Assembly (NCBI GenBank): GCA_002398515.1
Contig: DGZL01000107.1
Coordinates: 1-9,105 of the forward strand
DNA: 9,105 nucleotides
Source of the DNA: Firmicutes bacterium UBA4981
Lineage (GTDB): Bacteria > Bacillota > SHA-98 > UBA4971
Direction: 5' to 3'
Shown: piece by piece, positions 1-6,834 of the stretch
How the letters are laid out: every line of letters starts with the position of its first letter
How positions within the stretch are numbered: position 1 is the stretch's first letter
The notes under the pieces: generated by a model
The model's database searches: none
What the model saw: the letters and a program-made list of their open reading frames with translations, nothing else
What the model was told of the DNA's origin: nothing
Translations under genes and position numbers: made by a program

Positions 1-61
1 ACACCGGAAGGGTGGCTCCCGTAGACCGGACTCGAGGCTCAATAGTGACCGGAATAATCAC

Positions 62-385
62 CTACGGCTCTGGATAGACCTCAATGCCATATCTCATTGC
101 ATCCTGCACTACGCTGCTAGTGTGTTTCAGGCGTGCGAATTCTTCTTCAGTATATGGCAGCCCTTCGAGATAGTAAGGAAGGTCCCAGTGTTCATGGAGG
201 AACACCATTCGCCGTGGAAAGCTTATGTCAGCAAAGTTGTCGCTGATGACAATGAGATCTACATCACTTGAGAGGAGATAATCACCACGTGCCCGGGAAC
301 CAAAGAGGATACCCCGACCTGCGCCCACCCTGCGAAGGAATTTTCGGATGTCTGCTAATCTAAGCTCACCTTCGACCGAATCCAC
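62..385 (-). CDS. MNT-type minimal nucleotidyltransferase, probable antitoxin of the HEPN/MNT pair
   Basis: Predicted 107-aa nucleotidyltransferase of the DNA polymerase beta superfamily. The active-site signature is visible as G29-S30, ten residues, then D41-V42-D43. This is exactly the GSX10DXD spacing described for MntA antitoxins, which AMPylate their HEPN partner. D69 or E74 could supply the third acidic residue, but this is unaligned. No other domain is present and the length fits the minimal family. The start is GTG at 385, with GGAGG (complement of 393-397) seven bases upstream. The gene begins inside the upstream HEPN gene (31-base overlap), so the two are probably translationally coupled and share the promoter at 789-817. 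The family call is secure; the antitoxin role and AMPylation chemistry are inferred from known MntA-HepT pairs. Confidence 0.87.
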   Translation of the reverse strand: MDSVEGELRLADIRKFLRRVGAGRGILFGSRARGDYLLSSDVDLIVISDNFADISFPRRMVFLHEHWDLPYYLEGLPYTEEEFARLKHTSSVVQDAMRYGIEVYPEP

Positions 386-747
386 TGGAACACCTCCCGT
401 GCTTTTGTCAACGCCTGTTCCGCAAAGCCGCGGTCATATATGTCCTTCGGGGCTCCAAGGGCTGCATCAACATATCGGGTTGTTGTATAGTGGGGATTTA
501 AGAAGGTTAGCTGCGGGTTAATTTCTGATATTGCGTGGCCGAAGCACTCTCGTCCAAGAACCAAGAGGTTGTGATCCCTGGGAACCGAGGATCTGAGAAC
601 AATGAGATAGCAAGCCTTAAGGAGTTTCTCAGCTGCTTGCCTGGAGAGCCACACTGCGTAATTGTATCTCTCTCGGTCCAGCATATCTTGGGCGCACTCC
701 AAATCCCATGTGGCGTCATCAACCCAAAATCTTGCTTCTTCACGCAT
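355..747 (-). CDS. HEPN-domain protein, probable toxin partner of the MNT gene
   Basis: Predicted 130-aa single-domain HEPN protein (resembling PF05168). Landmarks are an N-terminal W-x-x-DA-x-WDLE helix (residues 8-17), the QAAEKLLKA core (37-45), RDHNLLVL (57-64), and a C-terminal RYVDA...P...Y segment (91-104). Many HEPN proteins are RNases with an R-x4-6-H motif; R52-x6-H59 and R66-x4-H71 both fit that spacing, but neither is proven to be the active site. The start is ATG at 747, because AAAGGAG (complement of 756-762) lies eight bases upstream and the sequence from there matches family N-termini. The in-frame ATG at 813 falls within the predicted -35 element, so the longer form is unlikely. 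It is first in a two-gene unit with the MNT gene and diverges from the cas operon. A toxin role is inferred from pairing. Confidence 0.87.
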   Translation of the reverse strand: MREEARFWVDDATWDLECAQDMLDRERYNYAVWLSRQAAEKLLKACYLIVLRSSVPRDHNLLVLGRECFGHAISEINPQLTFLNPHYTTTRYVDAALGAPKDIYDRGFAEQALTKAREVFQWIRSKVSLD

Positions 748-788
748 GACAGCTACTCCTTTCATAGGCACGAGTATGTCACAGCATG

Positions 789-817
789 ATTGTACCACGT
801 GTGCCAGGACCATTCAA
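789..817 (-). promoter_or_regulatory. Sigma-A/sigma-70-type promoter for the HEPN/MNT unit
   Basis: Read on the - strand there is TTGAAT (complement of 812-817), a 17-base spacer, and TACAAT (complement of 789-794), which matches the -10 consensus in five of six positions. A TG one base before the -10 gives an extended -10 element. Transcription would begin near 782, leaving about 35 bases of untranslated leader before the ATG at 747. The spacer contains the palindrome CACGTG (796-801), a possible operator site. This is the best promoter match in the window. Confidence 0.6.
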
Positions 818-862
818 CTGGATGAACAGCGCCGGATCACCTGCTGATACTTTACACTCTTG

Positions 863-886
863 ATCAGCACATCAGCACATTAGCAC
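863..886. repeat. Three tandem 8-base units (ATCAGCAC, ATCAGCAC, ATTAGCAC)
   Basis: Three contiguous octamers occupy this stretch, the third with one mismatch. An inverted partial copy, TGCTGAT, sits at 842-848, so a seven-base hairpin with 863-869 could form around a 14-base loop. The array lies between the HEPN promoter and the cas operon, upstream of an extended -10-like sequence at 902-910. An operator role is inferred only from the arrangement. Confidence 0.6.
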
Positions 887-1175
887 GGAATCACTGTCGG
901 ATGCTATCATACTTCTCTTTCTGCCGGCTTGCCCTACTAGCCCACCGCGACGAAATAGTAAGCAGGCACATAACCTTTTTAGTACAGTACCTGTGTGTAC
1001 AGACCTATTCTAACACCAGTCTAGAAGAAAAAGACATAATTACCCTACTTGTTGGAGGAATCTTGATTCTTATGCCGATCAAGGACGGCAAAGAAGGATA
1101 AATGTGTAATGAGAAGAAAACAAAAGTAGTCTGGCGTATTTGAGATATATGACGCAAGACAATTCATTGGCCTGG

Positions 1176-1202
1176 TTTACACTAACCATTCGGTGCTATT
1201 TG
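1176..1202 (+). promoter_or_regulatory. Weak candidate promoter for the cas operon
   Basis: TTTACA (1176-1181, five of six to the -35 consensus) is followed after a 15-base spacer by TATTTG (1197-1202), which is preceded by a TGC extended -10. The spacer is shorter than the usual 17 bases. Transcription would start near 1209, leaving about 45 bases before cas3. A competing -10-like CATAAT at 1211-1216 has no convincing -35. The true promoter is unresolved. Confidence 0.25.
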
Positions 1203-1254
1203 GCAGCTTCCATAATACTTGAAAGGCCTATATGGTGTAGGAGAGGTGCCTCGG

Positions 1255-3441
1255 ATGACTGTTTACTATGCGCACACCAATGGCACTGACAAGGCTGATT
1301 GGCAGCTTGTGGAAGAGCATCTCGTATCCGTAGCGAAGCTGGCCAGAGAATTCGCCTCAGTGTTTAACGCAGGGGAGTACGGATGTAGTACAGGCCTTCT
1401 TCATGACCTGGGGAAATTCTCCAAAGAGTTCCAACAACGTCTGAATGGGGCTCCTCTTAGGGTAGATCACTCCACTGCAGGAGCTCAGCAAGCAGTTACA
1501 CTATATGGACAAGCTATCGGCACTGTCCTTTCGTACGTGGTGGCGGGACATCATGCCGGTATACCTGATTACGGAAGCACAGCGGACGAGCCGTCTTTAG
1601 CTGCACGTCTCAGGCGTAAGGTGCGCGACTACAGCGCATATAAGGAAGCCGGTCTTCCATTTCCTCAGACAAACTCTATGAAACTACCTGTATCTCTCCT
1701 GGAAGGCCAGGAGGGTTTCAGCCTTCAATTCTTCATTCGAATGCTCTATTCTTGCCTCGTTGATGCTGACTTTCTTGATACTGAACGCGTAATGGATCGC
1801 AAGAAAGCACATATGCGCGGAAGCGAGTATCCAACTACTCCTGAGTTAAAACAACGTCTTGATCAGCACCTAGCAAAACTCCTTGCCTCAGCTGAAGACA
1901 CGCCGGTAAACCGGTATCGCGGGGATATTCTTAGGGCTTGCATAAATAGGGCAGAATCTGAGCCCGGATTATTTAGCTTGACCGTTCCTACAGGTGGCGG
2001 CAAGACTTTATCATCACTGGCTTTTGCGCTGAAGCACGCTTCTCTCTATGGATTAGAACGCGTCGTCTATGTAATCCCATTTACCAGCATAATTGAACAG
2101 AATGCTAAAGTGTTCCGGAGAGCTTTGGGGGATGAAGGTGTTTTGGAGCACCATAGCAATTTCGAGTTTCCCGATGAGGATTCTGAGGACTGGAATGAGG
2201 ACATTGCCAGATTGCGTCTTGCCACGGAGAACTGGGACGCTCCTGTCATTGTCACTACCAATGTCCAATTCTTCGAGTCCCTGTTTGCAAACCGCAGCTC
2301 GCGGTGTCGAAAGCTCCATAACATGGCACGCAGCGTCATCATTTTGGATGAGGCTCAAATGCTTCCCACAGATTACTTGACACCGTGTCTTGCTGCACTA
2401 CGTGAACTCACTGAAAACTATGGCTCAACTGTTGTGTTGTGTACAGCCACTCAACCGGCATTAGGTGATCTGATGCCGGAGACTGTCCATGTTCGCGAGA
2501 TAGCCCCTGATCCTCCGCGCCTTTATGAGGCTTTCCGCAGAGTAAAGGTGACGCAGCTCGGCCCGATGGATGATAATGCCCTTGCATCTGAGCTTAAGAA
2601 ATACCGTCAGGCACTGTGCATAGTCAATTCAAGATCCCATGCCCGTGAGCTTTACAGGCTTGTTGCAGACAAAGAAGGCGTGTTTCATCTAAGCGCCTGC
2701 ATGTGTCCGAAGCACCGCAGCGAAAAATTGGACGAGATTCGACTTGCTCTTAAGGAAGGCAGTGAGTGCCTGGTTATCTCAACTCAGCTTGTCGAGGCAG
2801 GTGTTGATTTGGACTTTCCCGTTGTTTTCCGAGCTGCGTCCGGACTTGATTCCATTGCTCAAGCTGCAGGCAGGTGCAACAGGGAAGGCAAATTGACTAT
2901 AGGACATGTCTACGTATTTGAACCTGTTGGCCACAAGTTGCTGGGTTGGTTTCAGCGGACTGCCTCTGTTACCCATATGGTCCTAAGGAATACCGATGAT
3001 CCACTGGGCTTACAGACAGTCGAAAGTTATTTCCGCAGACTGTACGATATCGAGGGAGATAGGCTTGACAAGGAATGCATTATGAATGCAGTGGAAGAGG
3101 AACGAAAGACGTTAAGTTTTCCCTTTGCCGACATTGCAGGCAAATTCCGTATCATTGATTCCAATACGGTTTCAATAGTGATCCCGTGGGATGACGAGGG
3201 GCGTGACTTGATAGAGCAGGCAACCTACTGGCCGTCCTACCAACTGTTCCGGCAATTGCAGTCCTATGTTGTGCAGGTATATCCCAATCAGTTTGCGCGG
3301 CTTGAACAAAGTGGTAAGATACACACCCTTGGAGGCGATAAAGGGGTAATTCACGTCCTTACTGACGATTCCTGTTATACGGAAGTAGGACTTGAGATAA
3401 CGGAGGCTCTTGATGCAGTCGGCGGGGCATGGTTCGCTTAA
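1255..3441 (+). CDS. cas3: CRISPR-associated HD-nuclease/helicase Cas3 (type I-C)
   Basis: Cas3 is recruited to Cascade R-loops, nicks the displaced strand and degrades the target DNA with its ATP-dependent 3'-5' helicase. This 728-aa protein carries an N-terminal HD domain with metal-ligand candidates H22, H50-D51 (LLHDLGKF), H72, H99-H100 (GHHAG) and D170/D172. The SF2 helicase follows: Walker A PTGGGKT (245-251), DEAQ box (365-368), TAT motif (397-399) and motif VI QAAGRCNREG (536-545). All key motifs are intact and the length is normal for a fused HD-helicase. I place the start at ATG 1255, where GGAGAGGTG (1240-1248) lies six bases upstream and the N-terminus reads as in other I-C Cas3 proteins (YYAH...W..LEEHL). 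A TTG at 1219 would add 12 residues and has no evident ribosome binding site. It is the first gene of the operon. Confidence 0.97.
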   Translation: MTVYYAHTNGTDKADWQLVEEHLVSVAKLAREFASVFNAGEYGCSTGLLHDLGKFSKEFQQRLNGAPLRVDHSTAGAQQAVTLYGQAIGTVLSYVVAGHHAGIPDYGSTADEPSLAARLRRKVRDYSAYKEAGLPFPQTNSMKLPVSLLEGQEGFSLQFFIRMLYSCLVDADFLDTERVMDRKKAHMRGSEYPTTPELKQRLDQHLAKLLASAEDTPVNRYRGDILRACINRAESEPGLFSLTVPTGGGKTLSSLAFALKHASLYGLERVVYVIPFTSIIEQNAKVFRRALGDEGVLEHHSNFEFPDEDSEDWNEDIARLRLATENWDAPVIVTTNVQFFESLFANRSSRCRKLHNMARSVIILDEAQMLPTDYLTPCLAALRELTENYGSTVVLCTATQPALGDLMPETVHVREIAPDPPRLYEAFRRVKVTQLGPMDDNALASELKKYRQALCIVNSRSHARELYRLVADKEGVFHLSACMCPKHRSEKLDEIRLALKEGSECLVISTQLVEAGVDLDFPVVFRAASGLDSIAQAAGRCNREGKLTIGHVYVFEPVGHKLLGWFQRTASVTHMVLRNTDDPLGLQTVESYFRRLYDIEGDRLDKECIMNAVEEERKTLSFPFADIAGKFRIIDSNTVSIVIPWDDEGRDLIEQATYWPSYQLFRQLQSYVVQVYPNQFARLEQSGKIHTLGGDKGVIHVLTDDSCYTEVGLEITEALDAVGGAWFA

Positions 3442-3479
3442 TACAATCGACCATAAGAAGACCGGAGAGGAGGGAAAAG

Positions 3480-4139
3480 ATGGGATACGGAGTCGCTATT
3501 CGAGTTTGGGGGGACTATGCGTGCTTTACGCGACCTGAGATGAAGGCGGAGCGTGTCAGCTATGATGTTATAACACCTTCAGCTGCACGGGGAGTTCTTG
3601 AGGCTATCCATTGGAAGCCGGCTATCCGCTGGGTGGTTGACAGGATACATGTGTTGAATGAGATACGCTTCGACAATATCCGGCGGAATGAAGTGGGGAG
3701 TAAAATCCCAAAGAGAAATGTAGAGCAGGCAATGAAGGGGGGTACAATAACTCTATGCCAATATGCGTCTGAGGATCGGCAGCAAAGGGCCTCATTGGTG
3801 CTCAGGGATGTGTCCTATGTAATCGAGGCACATTTTGAGATGACTGATGAAATAGGCTCTGATGATACACCTGAGAAACACTACAACATGATTATCAGAC
3901 GCGCGAGGCAAGGTCAGTGTTACCACCGTCCATATCTCGGGTGTAGAGAATTCCCTGCGCATTTCAGTGTTGTTGAAGGGCCGATTCCCGTATCACCCTA
4001 TAAAGGTGAACGGGATCTCGGCTGGATGCTCTTGGACATCGACTACCGGGATAATATGACGCCGCGTTTCTTCCGCGCTACGATGCGTGATGGCATTATC
4101 GATGTTCCAAAGATGCCGGAAGGAGGTAAAATGTCTTGA
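3480..4139 (+). CDS. cas5c: Cas5c (Cas5d/Csd5-type), crRNA-processing endonuclease and Cascade subunit
   Basis: In type I-C, Cas5c replaces Cas6: it cuts the repeat at the base of its hairpin and remains bound to the 5' handle of the crRNA within Cascade. This 219-aa protein shows the family landmarks RVWGDYACFTRPEMK (8-22), PSAARGVLEAIHWKPAIRW (33-51) and YLGCREFPAHF (152-162). Against the Bacillus halodurans enzyme as I remember it (Y46, K116, H117), K133-H134 match the Lys-His pair, while the Tyr position appears to be H44, as I recall also in Desulfovibrio Cas5c. The start is ATG 3480, because GGAGAGGAGG (3464-3473) precedes it; ATG 3429 would add 17 atypical residues and overlap cas3. 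It follows cas3 by 38 bases and overlaps cas8c by four. Confidence 0.96.
   Translation: MGYGVAIRVWGDYACFTRPEMKAERVSYDVITPSAARGVLEAIHWKPAIRWVVDRIHVLNEIRFDNIRRNEVGSKIPKRNVEQAMKGGTITLCQYASEDRQQRASLVLRDVSYVIEAHFEMTDEIGSDDTPEKHYNMIIRRARQGQCYHRPYLGCREFPAHFSVVEGPIPVSPYKGERDLGWMLLDIDYRDNMTPRFFRATMRDGIIDVPKMPEGGKMS
4122..4138 (+). promoter_or_regulatory. Ribosome binding site that sets the TTG start of cas8c
   Basis: GGAGG at 4122-4126 lies nine bases before TTG 4136. The ATG at 4131 cannot serve because it is followed one codon later by the cas5c TGA stop. The TTGA overlap (4136-4139) joins cas8c start to cas5c stop. Confidence 0.75.
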
Positions 4140-5980
4140 TACTTCAAGCCCTGTATCAGCTTTACGGCCGTTTGCTGGACGAGCCCAACTCCGGTATTTC
4201 ACCGCCCGGTTACAGTAAGGCCGGAGTATCATACGCTCTCAACTTGTCTGAGACCGGTGAACTCCTTGATGTGCTGGACTTGCGGGAGCAAGGCAAGGGC
4301 AAACGACTTGTCCCCAGGGATATGGACATTCCTAGGCAGGTCAAACGGACCTCGGGTGTCAGCGCGAACTTCATGTGCGATAACAGTGGTTATGTGCTTG
4401 GAGTGGTGCAAAAGAAAGGTAAGCCTGTCGAACTCGCAGAGAAGAAATTCAATGATATGCGGGCGCTACATGAAAGAATCCTCGGAAATTTGGATGATCC
4501 GGGGGCAAGGGCGATCCTTGGTTTCTTCTCTGCCTGGGATCCTAGGCATGCCGAAGGACACCCTGTATTGGCGCCTGTATGGGATGAGCTAATGCGTGGG
4601 GGAAATCTCATTTTCAAACTTGACGGCACGCAGGGATTTATACATCAGCGACCTGCTATTCGCCAGGCCCGGGAGCGTGTTATTGACGGAGCATCCCATG
4701 AGAATGTTGGGCACTGTCTCGTGACAGGTGAACATGCGCCTGTCGCACGAATCCACGACAGCGTTAAGGGAGTCACAGGCGCCCAGGGGACAGGGGCTGC
4801 ATTGGTCTCGTTCAACTTAGATGCCTTCACGTCCTACGGCAAAGAGCAAAACATCAATGCCCCAGTCAGCGAAGAAGCTGCCTTCGGATATATAACTTCT
4901 CTAAACTACTTACTTCGAAGTAATAGGCATCGTCTTCGAATCGGAGATACAACCACTGTATTCTGGGCGGAGAAGCCTGCTCATTTGGAAGAGGATATAC
5001 TGGCTGAATTGCTCGACCCTACCGCACCTGTGGATACGGCGAATAAAGCGAAAGCTTCACCCAAGGACGGAGAGACGAGATTCCGACGCGATCTTCAGGC
5101 TACGAGGATGGTCAAGGATGCGCTTGACCGGGCGGTCCAGGGCAAGTCCTTAGAAGAGAGTATAGTCGGCGTCGATAAGGATGTACGGTTTTACATACTT
5201 GGCCTTGCGCCGAACAATGCCCGTCTCTCAGTGAGATACTGGCATGTTGACACGTTTGGAAACTTGCTGGAGAAGATCGGTCAGCACTATTCTGATATGG
5301 CCATCATTCTTCCGCCATGGGAGACAGGCTCATTTGCGGTATGGATGATAGTAAACTCAATTGCGCCAGTTATTGAAGGTAAGCGTGACGGAAAGAGAGC
5401 ATCGCCTCTTTTAGGTGGAGCGCTCACCCGAGCAGTGCTGATGGGCACTTGTTATCCACAAGGCATGTACACTGCACTTCTTGCAAGGATCCGAGCTGAA
5501 CAGGAAGTAAGTCCTATACAAGTTGCTATGATTAAGGCTTGTTTGGCCAGAAACGCGAGGATATCGGGCAGTAAAGCAAAGGAGGGGAATTACACAGTGA
5601 GTCTCAATGAGGAGTGGACGAATACCGCTTATCTCTTGGGTAGGCTTTTTGCGACTTTGGAAAAGGCGCAACAAGATGCGGCCTCCGGCGCCAAACTTAA
5701 CGCGACTATTCGTGATCGGTATTTTGGGGCAGCGTCAGCCACACCACGGAGTGTCTTTCCGGTGTTATTAAGGTTAGCGCAGCACCACATAGCTAAAGCC
5801 GAATACGGGGGAAGAGCGGATAGGCAGATTGAGGCTATCGTAGGCAGGCTTGATAGTTTCCCTGCCCATCTGAACCTTGAGGAGCAGGGAAATTTCGTGC
5901 TTGGTTACTATCATCAGCGTCAGGATTTTTATCGGAAAAGAGCTCCTGAAATCCAGGAGATGGCAGAGGAGGGTCAATAA
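4136..5980 (+). CDS. cas8c: Cas8c (Csd1), large subunit of type I-C Cascade
   Basis: Cas8c is the large subunit that recognises the PAM and starts R-loop formation. The 614-aa product has typical Csd1 segments: GVSANFMCDNSGYVLG (74-89), LVSFNLDAFTSYGKEQNINAP (223-243), GDTTTVFWAEKP (270-281) and FYILGLAPNNARLSVRYW (352-369). Length is normal for Csd1. The start is TTG 4136, supported by GGAGG at 4122-4126 and a MILQALYQLY N-terminus typical of the family. The stop overlaps the cas7 ATG by one base (TAATG). The C-terminal 127 residues, from V488, are probably also made as a separate small subunit (see cas11c). No frame disruption is seen. Confidence 0.97.
   Translation: MILQALYQLYGRLLDEPNSGISPPGYSKAGVSYALNLSETGELLDVLDLREQGKGKRLVPRDMDIPRQVKRTSGVSANFMCDNSGYVLGVVQKKGKPVELAEKKFNDMRALHERILGNLDDPGARAILGFFSAWDPRHAEGHPVLAPVWDELMRGGNLIFKLDGTQGFIHQRPAIRQARERVIDGASHENVGHCLVTGEHAPVARIHDSVKGVTGAQGTGAALVSFNLDAFTSYGKEQNINAPVSEEAAFGYITSLNYLLRSNRHRLRIGDTTTVFWAEKPAHLEEDILAELLDPTAPVDTANKAKASPKDGETRFRRDLQATRMVKDALDRAVQGKSLEESIVGVDKDVRFYILGLAPNNARLSVRYWHVDTFGNLLEKIGQHYSDMAIILPPWETGSFAVWMIVNSIAPVIEGKRDGKRASPLLGGALTRAVLMGTCYPQGMYTALLARIRAEQEVSPIQVAMIKACLARNARISGSKAKEGNYTVSLNEEWTNTAYLLGRLFATLEKAQQDAASGAKLNATIRDRYFGAASATPRSVFPVLLRLAQHHIAKAEYGGRADRQIEAIVGRLDSFPAHLNLEEQGNFVLGYYHQRQDFYRKRAPEIQEMAEEGQ
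5581..5599 (+). promoter_or_regulatory. Internal ribosome binding site and GTG start for cas11c
   Basis: GGAGGGG (5581-5587) stands nine bases before a GTG (5597-5599) that is in frame with cas8c as codon 488. Such a strong Shine-Dalgarno correctly placed inside a coding region is the expected signature of the small-subunit start described in other type I-C systems. Confidence 0.75.
5597..5980 (+). CDS. cas11c: Cas11c small subunit, nested in the 3' end of cas8c
   Basis: Type I-C Cascade contains a small subunit, Cas11c, made by internal translation initiation within cas8c (established for Desulfovibrio vulgaris-type systems). Here an in-frame GTG at 5597 with GGAGGGG nine bases upstream would yield a 127-aa protein beginning MSLNEEW and sharing the cas8c stop. 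Its length matches known small subunits of about 120-130 residues. The content looks mainly helical: AYLLGRLFATLEKAQQ (11-26), VFPVLLRLAQHHIAK (53-67) and the C-terminal FVLGYYHQRQDFYRK (100-114). In Cascade, Cas11 copies line the crRNA backbone and hold the displaced strand. An upstream in-frame ATG at 5528 has no good ribosome binding site. The nested protein is inferred and has not been observed here. Confidence 0.8.
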   Translation: MSLNEEWTNTAYLLGRLFATLEKAQQDAASGAKLNATIRDRYFGAASATPRSVFPVLLRLAQHHIAKAEYGGRADRQIEAIVGRLDSFPAHLNLEEQGNFVLGYYHQRQDFYRKRAPEIQEMAEEGQ

Positions 5981-6834
5981 TGGCTAAGGTTATCGACAAG
6001 CGTTATGAATTTGTGCTGTTCTTTGACGTGGAGAACGGTAACCCTAACGGCGATCCGGACGCAGGCAACATGCCTCGTATCGATCCTGAAACCAGCCTTG
6101 GATTAGTAACTGATGTGTGTTTGAAGCGGAAGATCCGTAACTATGTAGAGCTGACGAGGGGTGGCCAAGAAGGCTTTGATATCTATGTGAAAGAGGGAGC
6201 GGTCCTCAATGCTCAGCACAGAAAGGCATACATCGATCAGGGCATTGAGCCGGTACCGAAAAAGCTTGCCAATGAGCGACTTACCCAGTTCATGTGCTAT
6301 CATTTCTATGACATTCGCACTTTTGGAGCTGTGATGACTACTGAAGTAAACTGCGGACAGGTTCGGGGGCCTGTACAACTCAACTTTGCGAGGAGTATGG
6401 ATCCTATTGTGCAGCAGGAGATCACAATCACGCGAGTAGCGGTAACCAGCGAGAAGGATGCCGAAAGAAAGGATCGTGAAATGGGCAGGAAGCATATTGT
6501 GCCGTACGGTCTATATCGTGGTGAAGGCTATGTATCTGCTCCTTTGGCTGAACGAACCGGGTTTACTGTCGAGGACTTGGACTTGCTGTGGGAAGCCCTT
6601 GTAAATATGTTTGACCACGACCGTTCAGCTGCCCGTGGGAAAATGGCTTCACGCAAGCTATTCGTTTTTGAGCATGAAAGCAGGATAGGGAATGCGCCGG
6701 CTTATAAGCTATTTGACTGTATTGACGCCGTTCGCCGTGAACCTACGACGCCTCCCAGGCGATTTGATGACTACGAAGTGACAGTCAATGAAACAGCATT
6801 GCCCAGTGGGGTTAAGTTGGTTACGTTAATATGA
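5980..6834 (+). CDS. cas7: Cas7 (Csd2), backbone subunit of type I-C Cascade
   Basis: Cas7 subunits polymerise along the crRNA spacer to form the Cascade backbone. This 284-aa protein opens with the near-invariant Csd2 N-terminus FVLFFDVENGNPNGDPDAGN (11-30). Further family landmarks are DIRTFGAVM (111-119), GQVRGPVQLNFARSMDPI (126-143), HIVPYGLYRGEGYVSA (172-187) and FDHDRSAARG (211-220). The length is normal. ATG 5980 overlaps the cas8c stop by one base and is preceded by GAGGAGGG (5966-5973) six bases upstream, so it has its own strong ribosome binding site, as expected for the most abundant subunit. Its stop overlaps the cas4 ATG by four bases. Confidence 0.97.
   Translation: MAKVIDKRYEFVLFFDVENGNPNGDPDAGNMPRIDPETSLGLVTDVCLKRKIRNYVELTRGGQEGFDIYVKEGAVLNAQHRKAYIDQGIEPVPKKLANERLTQFMCYHFYDIRTFGAVMTTEVNCGQVRGPVQLNFARSMDPIVQQEITITRVAVTSEKDAERKDREMGRKHIVPYGLYRGEGYVSAPLAERTGFTVEDLDLLWEALVNMFDHDRSAARGKMASRKLFVFEHESRIGNAPAYKLFDCIDAVRREPTTPPRRFDDYEVTVNETALPSGVKLVTLI

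Larger units (their letters stand above)
748..1254. other. Divergent intergenic region between HEPN/MNT and cas3
   Basis: About 507 bases lie between the two divergent start codons. The left end holds the HEPN promoter (789-817). Further right are a tandem octamer array (863-886), an extended -10-like TGCTATCAT (902-910) without a recognisable -35, and a direct repeat of GTACAG (982-987 and 997-1002). An open frame at 901-1101 lacks a ribosome binding site and looks non-coding. The region appears more A/T-rich than the flanking genes and is probably regulatory for both units. Confidence 0.6.

Noticed and set aside
982..1002. Direct repeat of GTACAG at 982-987 and 997-1002 with an ACAG-TAC-CTGT inverted element.
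   Set aside because: Arms of four to six bases are easily expected by chance in this low-complexity GT/AC stretch.
901..1101. A 66-codon open frame on the + strand in the intergenic region, with GGAGGAA at 1054-1060 before a possible nine-residue peptide at ATG 1072.
   Set aside because: The long form has no ribosome binding site and resembles no family I recognise. The short form has an 11-base spacing and nothing to show that it is translated.
1219..1254. An N-terminal extension of Cas3 from TTG 1219.
   Set aside because: No Shine-Dalgarno precedes it, the extra 12 residues are atypical, and ATG 1255 has GGAGAGGTG six bases upstream.
3429..3479. A 17-residue N-terminal extension of Cas5c from ATG 3429, overlapping cas3.
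   Set aside because: It encodes an Arg-rich stretch unlike Cas5c N-termini, while ATG 3480 has a strong ribosome binding site derived from that very stretch.
5528..5596. ATG 5528 as an alternative internal start for the small subunit.
   Set aside because: It is in frame, but only a weak GGAA-like sequence precedes it; GTG 5597 has a far better site and gives the expected length.
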